A DNA stretch of 64,000 bases from Cymbidium sinense. Taxonomy: Eukaryota > Streptophyta > Magnoliopsida > Asparagales > Orchidaceae. Shown piece by piece: positions 1-15,000 of this stretch. The notes beneath the pieces were generated by a model. That model was not told where the DNA came from, did not search any database, and was given only the letters and a program-made list of their open reading frames with translations. The DNA is taken from assembly GCA_021442155.1 (NCBI GenBank), contig CM038221.1:47811648-47875647 (forward strand), written 5' to 3'. Positions within the stretch are counted from its first letter, which is position 1; the number at the start of each line of letters is the position of its first letter. Made by a program: the position numbers and the translations under genes.

Positions 1-98
1 AACCTTTTCTTTCATTGGTTGATTAAATAAAATAATTCTCACTTGCATCATATTTTTATATAACCAAGAGAGTAAGCTTTTTTCTTTTTTTTTTGCAG

Positions 99-3000
99 TA
101 TCATTCGGGATATCATTCAAAACCACCTATTGCAGGTAACTTATGTTTGTTACTTTTGCTGTTGTAATTGCAGTAAGTTTCTACAGCTCTATATTTGTGA
201 GATGTCAAACTGAATTTTTCAGCCTATAGATAGGCATTCTTGATTAGCTTTTGTGTTATAGTTCAATATATTTTAGTAGTTTTTAGATCTTTCATGAACA
301 AGAATCAAGTGTTCGTGGTACCATGGAGTTGGGAATATAACTGGATAAGCCATTTCCAATGCTCAATCATTAAACTTTTTTGTAAATATTTTATACTATT
401 TTGAAGTAGTGGGATAAATGCTTGTTGTTATTGTTGTTGTTGTTGTTGTATTATAATATTTCAAAGTGATATATGTCACCTACCGCTATGTCTACCCTAA
501 ATAGTTGAGTTTTATCAGTTATCACTAATAGCTTCTTTTGATTTATACCTTTTCATAGAGAAAGGATTAGCAATGTGGTCATCATGATGTGTGTAATGAT
601 CATACGACCAAAGGCGACTCAACAAGATGTGACAAGCATCCATCTGTACTACATTACACCACGCAAGTTCCTAGAACTATTTTCTAGTAGAGAATTCCAC
701 TAGGCATCTCTTGTCAATTATAATTACATTCACTTTCTTCAACCAATATAAGGAGTAAGGCTAGGTGTGCTTCTATTTGGTAAGGCTCAACTTGGCTACC
801 ATATGGGTAGACACCACATTCTCACAATTTTCCCTGTCAATAATCAAGCTGCAAGCTTTTCCTTTCACAGTGCAACGGGTGTGAAAAATGTTGTGACAAA
901 GCTATTGTGCTCTCTCGTAGGCTCAGTCTAAAGGATCAGTCGGACCACTAGCATCTCTCCCTCATCAGAAGGATCAGTCGGACCACTAGCATCTCTCCCT
1001 CATCAACTGGGAGTTGATACTCCTGTGCATCATCACCTTCTCCTGTGTTCCGAGTGTCACTATCCACTTCCTCCACTGCACTGCTCAGTGAAAGAAAATT
1101 TTCTCTTGTTTGATAGTCGGACTCAATGTGCCTGAACCCATGACACTTGAAACACTTTCGGGTTGGAAAAATCTTCGGGGTGTTGACTCCCCCTACCTTC
1201 TCTTCACCTTGGGCTGATTTCTCTTCACATGTGGCTAGTTTGGGTGCTTTGACAAGTGTGCTCTTGCTGCTTGATCCCATGGCCGACTTTTGCCTGTAGG
1301 GTGTAGCGGTTCCCACGTGATGATGCTGCTTCTCCACCTTCAAGGCTAGAGTTTGTACATCAAGTAGGGACCAGCATGATGCAATGTGCCTAATTCCATG
1401 ACACTTAAAACGCTTCCAACAACAACAACAACAACAAGCCTTCATCCCACTAAGTGGGGTTGACTACATGAATCTTTTCTCTATTGTGTCATGTTTATGA
1501 TTCTCATTTAATTCAAGTATACTAAGGTCATTTTTATGCATCTCAACCAAGTCTTTTAGGTCTACCTTTTTTTTAACATAAGACAAATCTAATTCTCTCC
1601 TAGCTGGTCATGGACGACGCTTTATGTGGCCATCTAAGGCGCTCTAATCTTCTCTGATCGAGACCCACTTTTTTTACTTTTATTTTATTTTTTTTAAGAG
1701 TAATGCTACTCATCTACCTGAGCATCCTCATCTCTGCAACACTTAGTCTTATTTCTCTTTTATTGGCCAACATTCTGCACCATAAATCATTATAGGTCTT
1801 ACCATCATCTTATAAAATTTCCTCTTAAGTTTAAGTTGTACTTTTCTATTACACAACAGGCCAAATGCATTTCTCCACTTCAACCATACAACTTGAATTC
1901 TACTAATCACATCTACATCTATTTCACCATCATTTTGAACAATAGAGCTTAGATATTTGAATCGCTCACTCTTTTTAATGACTTGTTCATCCAATGTCAA
2001 TACTATCACTAGAACTTCTATAACTAAAATTACACTTCATATATTCAGTTTTAGATTTACTTAAACGAAAAACCTTTAGACTCTAAGGTTGACCTCCATA
2101 ATTCAAGTTTCTCTTGAACTCCCTCTCTAGTTTTATCAACAAGAAGAATATCATCAGCAAAAAGCATACACTATGATACATCTTCCTATAAATGCCTAGT
2201 AAGAACATCCATAACTAAAGCAAAAAGATAAGGGTTTAAAGCTGATCCTTCATGTCATCCAACTGAAATAGGAAAATATTTTGTCAATCCTCCTTGTGTT
2301 TGACACATGTAACAGCTCTAGTATGCATATCCTTAATGGCTTGAATATAATCAACATTAATTTTTTTTCTTTTCTATACATATCCTCTGACATTTTTGTT
2401 GTTTAAGCAAAATTTTTTACATTTGCTATAAAAAAAAAATAAAAAATTTATTGTTGAGTTAATAAAGATGAGATGAAAAATAATATTTCAGATTTCTTTT
2501 TTGTTGGTTTGAAGAATTAAGTGTTGGCTGAAGGTGTATTAGATTTCAGGTTTAGTGGCGTTTAATTGATTAGTTTTATATAAGTTGACATCAAATCAGA
2601 AAGCAAAAAGAAAGAAGATTATCATATTTTGCTTATGCAGGTGTACACATCTTTCCTTACGCGGTGGGGAAGAGGATTCCAAACCGCCAAGTATAAATAT
2701 ATGTACGCGCCTTTCTTGGTGTAGCGGAAAAATTTGTGATTTTCATGTAAGTATGAAGGCCCCATACGTGCCTTTTTTGGCATGGTGGGGAAGACAGAGT
2801 TTCATGGTCGTGATTTATATCACCCATACATGTCTTTTTTGACGTGATAGGCTAGGACAAACCCGGTAGACGCACTGTTTTGGCCATTGAAATTTTATCA
2901 AAATTGCACACTTGCAGGGGATGTAAACGAGGATTAAATGAGATCAATTGAATAATTAAAACTTATTTATTCGAACTTAAATTGAAATTCAAAAGAAAAT

Positions 3001-6000
3001 TAACTTACAAATGATGAATGAAAAGATCAAACCTTACCTAAAATGCAAACAAAATATCACTCAAAAGCTTTGAACTTGCAGAATCCTCACAAGAAATCAC
3101 AAACGATGAAATAGTGAATGTGGAGAGGAGGATCCTGCTATTTATAGGCATGAATTAGTCTACATGTGGGTCCCACCTTAATTGATGATAATTTAAACTT
3201 ACTAATTGATGGATTATGAAAATTATGAGCCCATTAATAATGAATCATAAATAACCATAAAATTAATTAAATAGCATGCCATAAATAGAGGCTTTTAACG
3301 AGCTTCATATTATACACTCCACAGTGGGATATTTAGCTTTGACTTAGATGCTTTAGAATCTATGCAAAATACCCAAACAAATTAGGTCTTTATGTACATT
3401 TTGAGATAATCATTCATGCAAATCAAATACTTTAAAGTATATGCGAACATTTGGGTATTCATAACATATATTTAAAGAGCCCACATGTTCAACTTAAGTG
3501 CTTTGATATGCATGCGAATATTCAAATGAGATGAACCTTATGCATGCTTTATGCAATAATGTCATGCCTAATTCAAGCATCTCATTAATTCATGCAAATG
3601 CTTTAAGGAATTGAATATTTTTTTGCATACCATAAGTCACAACTTCAAAGTGTATGCAAATGCTTGAATGAAAATAAACTAATCAATATATTCAAAATGG
3701 GCTTGTGTTTCATTTGAATTCTTCAAGCTTGCACAAACTTTAAAATGAATTGATAGAATATTTACACATTACGAGACGATCACAAACTTAATTCTACTGC
3801 ATCGAGATAGGTGTAAATAATTTGAGCGGTGAAATGGTGCATTCATCATAAGGCAACACAACATCTAAATTTGATATTTTAAAACTCATGCAAGTGATCT
3901 AGAATGAGATATTCACATGTATTTTAAGAAAATTCTTTATCTCATCTCAACGCTTTGAACTATGTACAGCTTTTTATGAGGTAAATGAGCAAATATTTGC
4001 AATTATTTAAAATCAATCAATCATCCGTATGTGCCTCGACACGTGTTAAAAAGCTAAACTTAGTGTCTGAGGATGTTGTGCGGGTTGATTTTCCATTGGG
4101 TTTGCGGGCTGGATCCGAGTCAACAAAATATAATAATATTGTTATAGTATTCTCTTCTTTAGAAAATATCTAAAAAGTTAATTCTATCATATGACAGTTG
4201 GGTTTGCGGGTTGGGTCTGAGTCAACAAAATATATTAATGTTGTTATAGTATTCTCTTCTTAAAAAAATATCTAAAAACTTAATTCTATCATATGACAGT
4301 AGGGTGATTATCTTTTAATTCCTCAGTGATGATTGATTGTAGAGTTCAATCGGAGGGAATTATTATTATTCAAAATTTTAAAGCATTGTGTCTTAAATTC
4401 AAACTTATAAATGCAAGTTATAGACTCGATCCTCTGCTAGCAAATAAGTATAGTTGATAAGGTTCACCCCGATGATAACCGTATTGACTAAATATTTCAA
4501 CCAAAGTGGTTATCACTACTAAAATATAGTTTTAATGTCAAATCATTCTATGTTCAAATCTAAATTGATTATGAAATAATCATATGCCTAAATTGAAATA
4601 TACTAATAGAATGAAATTAATCATTTAAATTTAAAATAAAATTTATTCACCCATCCATAATTGTTTGCCGATGGTGGCAAATTAAGAAAATCTTAGCTTA
4701 CAAAGGGATCAATGTCAAATCAAGTATATCATTTATTCACACTCAAATAATCTCACGCTAGTAAGAGGTGCCTTGTGTCTTTTATTCGCGTAGTTTTCCC
4801 CTAAAATGACACTACATAAATTACGGTTACAACCAGAGCCCTTTGACTTAGTAGTTTGTTGCTAAATGACACTATTAAATTACGATCAGGGCTACAACTC
4901 GCATGTTCTCCAATGACTCTGTCCCTTAAATTGTGAATCATTGGGTGTACTTGATAGGACAAAAAACTCTTTGTTAGCTAAGATGGATTTAATGTTGTCT
5001 CTTCAGACAAATATCAACCCAGGTTTACAAGTTTCTCTTGGATGACTTAACCCATGACTGCTGATAAGGATTCTTCAGTTAGGTTGGGTTGACTATTTCC
5101 TCTAACTAACTAAATTGGGGATCACGACAGCTCTAGATGATGGAACCATGAGATTTTGATCGGGTGCATCACCATTCCCCAACCATCCACTTTAAGTTAA
5201 ATGATGATGAATTTTATAAATTCTAAACTCAAAAACTCCACATACTGCTACTATACGTTAAACAATTAGCGACATAACGACTAGCTTTAATCGAAAGTTC
5301 TTTCAACATTAGGAGGGGTAATTAACTATAGGTGCTTGTGCTTATAGGAAACATGAAATTAGATCTAAAATTCTCACAAGATGAGAACGAAATCTTTAGG
5401 TAGTGTCTTATCTATTGTTTTTCATCTATATTCTGAAAATTTGATTGACATTAACTAAACTCTCTTCATCGAGAGGTCGGTGATAAATTTTCGGAGCCCA
5501 CACTAACTTCACCTTTATGTCAAGCGAAACGTCATTGCACACAAGAAAGATCTAAGGTAGATTCAGTTTTGATATCAAATGACGTTAATCAGCTTAGGTT
5601 ATTCATGGGGAAGATCAGGGAAGTTGTAGGATGCGAAAGAAGGTCGGAAGTGGGTTGGAGATTAGCGAAGCAACGTTCTCAACGATTGGACAGTAAGCTT
5701 GAATTGTGAAAATAGCAATTTTGCTGGTAATTCAAAGGCGTCAGTGGATATCACACATCTGGGAGAGATCACCACCTCTATTTGACCAAGATACAGTCAC
5801 ATCACTTGCAAGGAATCAAAGGATACAACACTCCACAAGAGAAGAACAAAAAATAGTCTTCTAATGCATAAACTTCAAAACTAAAAAGTGTCTACAACAT
5901 AAACACAACAAAATATATGACCCCATAGTCAAAAACCTTTATTAATAGTCTAATAAGGTAAAATAGGCCCCAAGGGAGCTAAAACCATGAACCGGTCACT

Positions 6001-9000
6001 CCTTGGATCGATCTGAGTTGGTTCCACCCAAAGTGGTTTAGTGGACCGCAGTCTCGTTAGATGCGGACGCTCGCGTCAGTATCATGATGGGTTTTATTTA
6101 AGCATTCATATAGACTAAATAGAAATGACAAAATGTAATGTTGTAGATGCACAATTAAAACTTAAATTACAAATAATGGCCACTGGTTCCACAATATTTT
6201 ATGCAAGCGGATAGAAGACAATCTTTCAAAAATCACAAAATGAAATGTGATACACTTTCCGATGATAAAATATTTATGAAATAAGTAAATTTGAGATAGT
6301 TTTAAATCATGAATGTGCTTTATGAAGTATTCTCCAACTCAAAACACATTATCTGAAATACAATTGTTATGAAGAAGTGCACAAATATATAATATATTAT
6401 GTAATTATGTCAAGAGTTTGCACAAATAAGATGTGTAAACATACTAAAATTAATACAAGCGCATAGTGCACATATTTTAGAAAATTATGTATGTATATAT
6501 TATATTGAATTGATTTTGGCAGTTGAAAAAAAAAGATAGGAAGGGGGGAAATTTCAAAAACCCCCTAACTCCATCCCAACCGGCGTCCATGTCATCGAAA
6601 CTGCAAGAAGAGTGGGAACAGTTGGAGCTCAGACTCCTATAAGAGAGGAGGGAGAGTCGGTCGAGGATCTCCACTTTGTCATACACACACCCACGAGAGA
6701 AAAGAGAGTCCTGAACTCATCTCATCTGAAAGCATACTTGCCGTCATCCTTCCTTGATCAAAGCCTAGCCGGCTTCCCTTGGCCAATCGAAGCCTTAGTT
6801 GCACACTTCCCTCTTCTTACTTATTTGGAGAAGCCTTTGCCAAGTAAAGTCAAAGCCCTAGTGGACAGCTGACCAGCCATAGCCTCGACCTCCCTGCCAC
6901 ATGAGAAGAGTCGAAGCCGACTTCTTGCTCTTCAATTTCAACCGACTGAATGTCTTGCTCCTGTGTGAAGCCCTAACCGTGCCCTATTTGGGTAATTTCA
7001 AGTGATAAAAATTAAATTCCCTAATTTCCCTCCTCTTTTTAAGTCTTGGATAAGAGAAATTGAGTGTATTTTTGTCCAACAGTGGAGGAAACAATCTTTA
7101 GAGTACTGATTTTAGGTAAAATTTAAAGCAAAATTTTTACAATTAATTTTCTTATTCCATAGGTCAAATCTAAGGCTTCCATTGACGATCTTGGGTCTGA
7201 TGCAAAATAAAATTATCTTCCTCCGTCGATCTTAGATCCAGAGCAAGGGAGAATGCGTGAGCGCACGATTTCACAAAATGCAACACTTATAAACCGCTAT
7301 CATGTTGAATTTAAAAATAATTAAATTATTTAAAGTTATTTAAAATACATATCCTAAAATGTGGACACCTGCGTTCATTGATCTTGGATTCGGCTTGGAA
7401 ATTTACAAAGACCTCTGCTGTCGATTTTGGATTTGATGTGAGATGAAAATTTTTTTCTTTATTGATCTTGGATCGGTAGCAAGGGAGAAGAGTGCGCATC
7501 GTACTAAACTTTTGCGATTATAGCATTGCTAAAATATTATGATGTTGAAATTTTGTCAAAGTTACTAGACTTAAATTTCGATCAAAAACTAAAAGAAATT
7601 GAATTAAATATTCATGTATAAGAGAAGTTGAACTATTGATTAGTCTCAACCATAAAACAAAATTACGCAATATAAGTATATTTAATTAATCTCAATAGAA
7701 TCGATCAAAGAAGATTTAATCAAGTATTTATCACAAATTTAAATGAAAGACATACCTTAAAGATGAAATCAAAGATTCATCTTAAACATCGTATCAATGA
7801 TGCATCTCAAATAATGAATTATAAATTCATCTCATACATAAAGGAGATTTGAGTCCAAGACTTATCTTAACACTGAATCGATGAACCAAAAGTTACAATT
7901 AAATACATTGTAAGGCATATTAAACATAGGCATTCTAAAAGGATACAAGTCCAATCAAACGACATTAATCCCAACTATTGTTCGCAAGGTGAATTCCACA
8001 TATTAAATACATGGCCTTCTAATAGATGTAAGCCCAACCCAATTTATGTTTTCCATGCAAACATAATGGCGATCTCTACATATTAAATATATGGCATTCC
8101 TATGGATGTAAGTTTAGTCATTTGTTCGTCATATGAAGTTTCCTAAAGTTACGGCATTCCAATGGATGTAAGTCCTATGCATGTATGTAATATAAATTTA
8201 ATCATATTCAAATTGACATTCTAGTGGATATAAGCCCAGTCACTTGTTCGACAAATTTCAATCTATTCGCATTCCAAAGGGATGTAAGTGCAATCTAACG
8301 ACCTTCTAATAGATCTAAGTTTGACCTGTGTTTGCAAAACAAGCATGACTAACCTAACTAACATTCTAATGGATGCAAGTCCAGTGATTTGTTCGTCATG
8401 CGAATTTCCTTAATTATGGCCTTCTAATATATGTAAGTCCAACCTATGTTTGGTACACAAACATTATATCAATCACATATTTGACATTGCTATTCCAATG
8501 GATGTAAGCCCAATCACTTGTTCGCAATGCGAACTTAATCTAAAATGACATTCTAATGGATGTAAGTCTAGTAATTTGTTCGCCATGCGAACTTTCTTAA
8601 AATTATGGCATTCTAATAGATGTAAGTCCAACCCTTATTTGCAATGCAAACCTCACTCCAAACAATGACATTCTAATGGATGTAAGCCCAATTGTTCGCA
8701 AGGCGAACTCAACATATTAAACTTTATATCACCTAAATCTAGCATTTCAATGGATATAAGCCTAATCTATGTTTGCAATGCAAACATCAATCTATTTGGC
8801 ATTCCAATGAATGCAAGTCCTATATTTGTTTGCAATGCAGACTTTAATCATGACATTCTAATGAATAAAAGCTCTATATTTGTTTGCAATGCAATGTGGC
8901 TTTTGAATGACTGTAAGTCATATGTTTGTCTGCAATGCAGACTATTAATCAATCAAATAATGGCATTCCTATGGATGTAAGCTCTATGTATGTATGCATT

Positions 9001-12000
9001 GCAAACTTCATGAAATTGGATTATTAGATAGACTTATAAATTAAGTTTAGCTTAAATAATTCAATAAAGTAATGTATAACAAAACCTACACTCACAATAA
9101 CACTTGCACAACAACTATAGTCTACTCGAGATCTCTTTAAGACGAGGTAACCCATGGCTGCTAATCAGACTTCCTGGACATTACGAGTAGTAGCCCTCTG
9201 ATGTCGGTAGATTGGAATAACGATAATCCCGGGATGACGAAACTATGGGATATTGATTGGGACTACCTCCAATTTTCTTTTAGACAGTCATTCACACAAC
9301 ACCATTAGACTCCAATTTATATCAAAGATTTATGTTTATTTTCAATCTTAATCGAGAGTGTTTTATTATTGCGGTAAGATGTGTAATTAACTATGAATGC
9401 TTGTTCATAAGAAGTAAAACCCAGATCTAAATAAATTTTAACATAATGTTGGGAGAAATCTAGTTGAATATAAATCAATTTGTCTCATGAAAAATTAACT
9501 CTAAACATTCTACAAAATAACGGAGATTTTCAAAGGTATTTTTTCTGAGCGATCAATTGAGAAACATGTAAGTGCACTCTACTAATGCATCGAAAATCTT
9601 ATAGGTGCAATGCATAGATACATTAAAGTAATGTAAGTATACTACATAAACAAATCAAAATTAGTGCAAGTATACTAAGAGATAGAATACATGCATGTGT
9701 AGAATCAGAGAGTGCTGTATTGGTTAAGATAAAGTCTAAATTCAAATTAATATTGCTTTGAAAAATATGTAAATATTTTAAAATGCTTGCAATTACCTTG
9801 AAATTACAAATTCTCTTTCAAAATTAAACTCATTGGCTATTACATTGCACATTCTTTTGAATGAGATATTATATCTATAAGATAGAATTGTAAATCTCAC
9901 TATTCAGGTCCAATCCTCCACATCTTAAAATAAAAGTTGACAGGACCTCAACCTCATAAAAGATATTTTAATAATAAAATTTTAAATGAATCATAATAAA
10001 ATAATGATTTCAAGCCTAAATTCTCAATGTTGTATTTACAAAATACAATCATCAATTTAATTTTCAAACTTAACCTTCTATATACAAAAATAGAGTTGAT
10101 AAGGTTTATAGTAGAATAAGTTTCTAAATGAATTTAGATTATGAATTCATTCTCTATGAATCATAAGATGGAGTTGATAAAATTTAAGTAAAATTAAATG
10201 AAATCATTCAAATATTTCGATGATGGTCATGCTGAAAGTTAATCGTAACTATAAAATCTATTCAAATCGAGATAAGATTCATGTAAAAGTCATTTATCTT
10301 TTGCAACAGTTTATTAAGATTGCAAATTTAAAGATTAACCTAAGCTCACAGATAGTTAAGATTATATTAAGTGCATGTTTATGATCGCACTCAAATCATC
10401 TCGTGCCAGTGAGGACGTAGTTCGTGTTCTCTATTTGCGTAATTTTGCGTTAATTAACATCACATAAATAGCAGTTACGACAAGAACACTTTGACTATGT
10501 GGGTTGTCACTAAATGACACTATTAAATTATGGTCACAGGTATTTCCTGGAAATTTATATTGGCTTTGCTCATTGAAATGTAAATCATAAGGTACATTTG
10601 ATAGGGCATAAAACCCTTTGTTAGCTAAGGTTGACTTAAGATTATTTCCTTTGACAAACATCCGCCCCAAGTTTATAAATTCTTCTTGGACGATTGAACT
10701 CATGGTAGCTGACAAGGATCTTTTGGTTATGTTAGGTTGACTAACTCCTTTGAGTAAGTAGACTAGGGACTACGATAGTCCGAGTTGATGGAACTATTGG
10801 ATCTTCATTGGGCTCGTTATCATTTTCCCAACATCCGCTTTAAATTGATGATGAAGAATTTCTTAAATTTTAAATTTAATATGATACTACTATACACTAT
10901 GCAATTATTGATCCAACGATTAACCTTATTCGGAAGTTTTCTTTTGTCACTAGGTGGGATAATTAACTATAAGGGCTTATGCCTATAAGATACTTGGAAC
11001 TAGATTTAAAGTCCTCATAAAAATAGAGATGAAATCTCCTGACAGTCTTCTCTTAAATCTAATTTTCCTTTTGAAAATTTGAACTGGAACCAACAGTTAA
11101 AACTCTCTCATTGAAAGGCTAGGCGCGAATTTTTTGAGCCCCCAAATTTCTTAGACATAATTATATGTTGATTTAATAGTAGTCTGTTAACAAATTCTTG
11201 TTCTCTTAATTGGTTGAATGATTTGTAATTAAGATATAAATGTTACATAATGTTTGCATATGAAGATCTATCTTGAGTTCTGTCATACTTATGCCTATTA
11301 TTGAGAGCTCATGATATCATTCATTGCATTAGGCTTAAGCATTATATTTTTTAAATTGCTATTAACACAAGTCAAATTTTAGTTTTCCAGACTTTTTATG
11401 TGGATTGCTATTTTATATGGATTATCTCATATACTTGCAAACGTATTTAACTTAGTTACGCTATAATATTATATATGTCTGCAGGTTTTTTGTTTGGTCG
11501 CAATGGAGAAGCCTGTTTCTCTTAAGCCTGAGCATATACGAGACGAGAAAGTGAAGGTTCTGAATTTTATTCTTGCTTTTCTGAAATTATGTATTCAAAT
11601 AATTTTTTTTTCTTTTATTGCTATTTAAATATGATACTCCGAAAAATTGATATGTGTTACCTCCTTGAATTCTACTAGCATATATTTTCCAATGCATTTC
11701 ATTAACATTTTGATGACTCTTCAGGTTCTTCAGTCAGTTCTACCCATCAAGCTTGAAGAGGTTGTCTTAGGACAATACGATGGATACAAGGATGACCCAA
11801 CAGTTTCACCAAGCTCCAATACACCCACCTTTACAACTGTTATTTTACGGATACACAATGAAAGATGGGAAGGTTGTTTCAACTTTTCTCAGTATAAAAT
11901 GAACTTGTTTATTTTATTAGTTCGAAAATCATCATTTAGTTGAAGGATGTTTTTTTAATAAAAAATTCTCCTTACTGTTGGTGTTAGTTTATCTAGAACA

Positions 12001-15000
12001 TGTGAAATTATAATCTATTTTGTATCTTACAGTAATAATTTTCAGCGATGGATTTATATAAATTATCCCAAGTTTTTTCACTATTGACATAGTTTAAAAT
12101 TACAGGTGTTCCTTTTATACTTAAGGCTGGGAAAGCTCTTAATTCAAGGAAGGCAGAAATCCGTGTTCAATTTAAGGAAGTTCCTGGTGACATCTATAAA
12201 TGTAAGAAGTGCAAATTTTTAAGTTATATAAGCTAGTTATAACGGTTGATTTTGAGGGGTGAAGAAGAATGCGAATTCTTAGTAATTTGCGTGGTAAATT
12301 TTGTCATATAAGATGTCTGACATTTTCTATTTTATTGTTTATGTACAATTATCGTGTCAAGTAAATATTTGGATTAAATAGATGTCAATACCGAAGTAAT
12401 GGCACCAAAAAAAGCGTGTAGACTGGCCTGCTATCAACAAATATGATGTTTTCTTGTTCTACTTACGGTCTATACTTAAAATGCTCTGTGTGAGATATTT
12501 GTGGGTTTCCAAATCAATGATATAAAGATATTTTTAGAAGACTATCTGGCTTGGGAAATCGTAACTCGTGTGTGTGATGGATTATTGGAAATTACCAGCT
12601 GGAATATCAAAATGTAGATATTAGCAAGGATATTGGTTGTGAAAAATCTCTAAATGCAGTGAAGTGGTACTCTTAGGCATCTTCATGCCTTTTGGTGTGA
12701 TAGTGATAATTTTGTTAGGATTTTCGAAGTTAAACGTGTGTGGGCTCCAAAAATTCACCATCGACCTCTTGACAAATTTTGACTTGAAGAGAGTGTGATT
12801 TAAAGTGTCGGTGTAATTTTCAGAAAGCAGATGAGATAGTAGATAAGACACTACCCAAAGATTTCGTCCTTATTTGGTGAGGACTTTAGATCTCTGTTAG
12901 TTTATAGCGTAATTACCTCTCTAATAAGTGAGAGAACTTTGATTAAGGCTAATGTGGGACGCTTAACGATAAGTATAAGTAAAGATATGGAGTTTCGAAT
13001 TGATTAAATTCATCATTTCATTTTAAACCGGATGGTTGGGGAATGATGACTGCTCATCTAGATCCCATGGTATTGTCGCCGTGGCCCTACCACTTAAGTG
13101 GGAGAGATACCCAACCGTCCAAGATCCATCGAATACGAAGTTACGCCATCCAAGAAATCCTCAGATTCTGTTTGAAGCGTTTAAGTCACCTACCGTGAGG
13201 TTGTCATTATCTGCACTATATGATTCATAACTCAAAAGACAGAGGGCATTGCTGATCAATATAATATACGAGGCCAAAACCACTCGATCGGGGACTGGTA
13301 ATCGCTTCATCTCATGGCTATCGGCCGTCACGCAGAGAACACGGTCACGCCCTTACCGGCAAAAAAGATTGAGAGTGAACATAAGAACAAATTAATTTAA
13401 CATCGCTTATTGTGCTAGTTTTCTTAATTTCACTCATAAATAATCGCGAAGGTGGGGATTGATTTTAGGTTTAAGCTTTTAATGATAGAATTTCATTTAA
13501 ACAGTTTTTTAGATTGACACTTAATTTGAGTTAATTTGATTTAAAATTAGAATTTTATTTTTGATGGAATTATCCCTATACTTGAGAACTTTAGATCCTG
13601 TCGACATCGCTAGATCTTAACAGGATCGATCTACCGTCACAATGTAATTCTCGAGATTTTACTAAGTTGAGATTCATATAATAGATTTTAGGTTTTGTTA
13701 ATCTGACCAAGACTAAACGTAACTCAGAAGATCGCAATGAATTTAAGCATTCATCATAGTGTCGGGGCCTACGCAGGTGATTAGTAATTTAGGTAGTTTT
13801 TTTTCTAAATCATGAGATTGATTTTATATTTTCATTTAATTCCAATTTAGCCCATGCAGTTTTTTCAGACATTAAAATTTGCACTTGAATTTATAAGACT
13901 AACGGAAGTTACTCAAAGATCCTTGAATTTAATTTAGCGATAGGTTCATGCGGTAATTAGTAATTGAGGTAATTTTTTTTTTCTAAATCATGAGATTGAT
14001 TTTGTATCTTCATTTAATTCCAATTTAGCCTGCGCAGCCTTTTCAGATATTAAAATTTGCACTTCAAATCTCTATGTCCGAGTACATGCATGTGTTTATA
14101 GCTTGGATAATTTCTCCTAATTAGTGATTTCATTGATTTTGTAAATCATAATTTAGAAATAAAATTTCTTAATTTTTGTATGGAAGGAAAACACCTTCAT
14201 TCGCAAAGATTTAATTTAATATCCTTATGCCAGACGAATTGCAGATCCGGCAAGACATTTTGATTTAGATTGTAGATTGTAGTTTAAAACATTACTTTTC
14301 AGATTTAAGTTTACTTATTGAATTTTTTTTAATCTCCCAGCTTGATGATGTTCAATTTAAATCACTTTTAATAAGTTATACTAATTTTAGTATTCATTAT
14401 TTTAGCCTTACTCATATTTATTCACTAGCATTGTAATCATCTCTATATCGATATAAGAGTTATTAAACCAAATTTAGATTCATCCTTAACTCTTTATCAA
14501 ATCACATATTTATTTGAAAACTAGACTTCAAATTTATTGTAAGTCTCTTAGGAGTTTAGCATCTCCCAAGTTTCAATTAAGCTATTTAATTTTGATGAAT
14601 AAAGAGAACTCACTTTACCGCTTTAATTTAGTATAATCGCAATTAGAGAGTTTAATATTAGCCTCTCCAAATTTTATTTGCATTTTAAATAAGTATTCTA
14701 TTCTTTCCAAAATTTTCTTTAATTGCTCTTCCTCTATTTTTCTTTGATTTAATATTTATCTTCATATTTATCACATATCCTTTTGTTTGATTTAAGTTTA
14801 GGTAATTTTCATTTGAATTTTTTTAAGTCTTGAATTTTAGTCTTTTGCCCTCCGACATCATCCCAAGATAGGAGTCAGGATGTTTGCTGCTTTCAGATGC
14901 CCTCATGAGCATAGAGTGTTCATGACATCGCATGATTTTTTCATCTCGTCACTTATGAGCGTTGAGGCCTTCAAATCAAAGACATACAATGTAATATATA

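Noticed and set aside
7929..9012. CRISPR-like array
   Set aside because: Repeats are imperfect, unit lengths vary from 55 to 80 bp, there are no cas genes, and the context is a plant intron.
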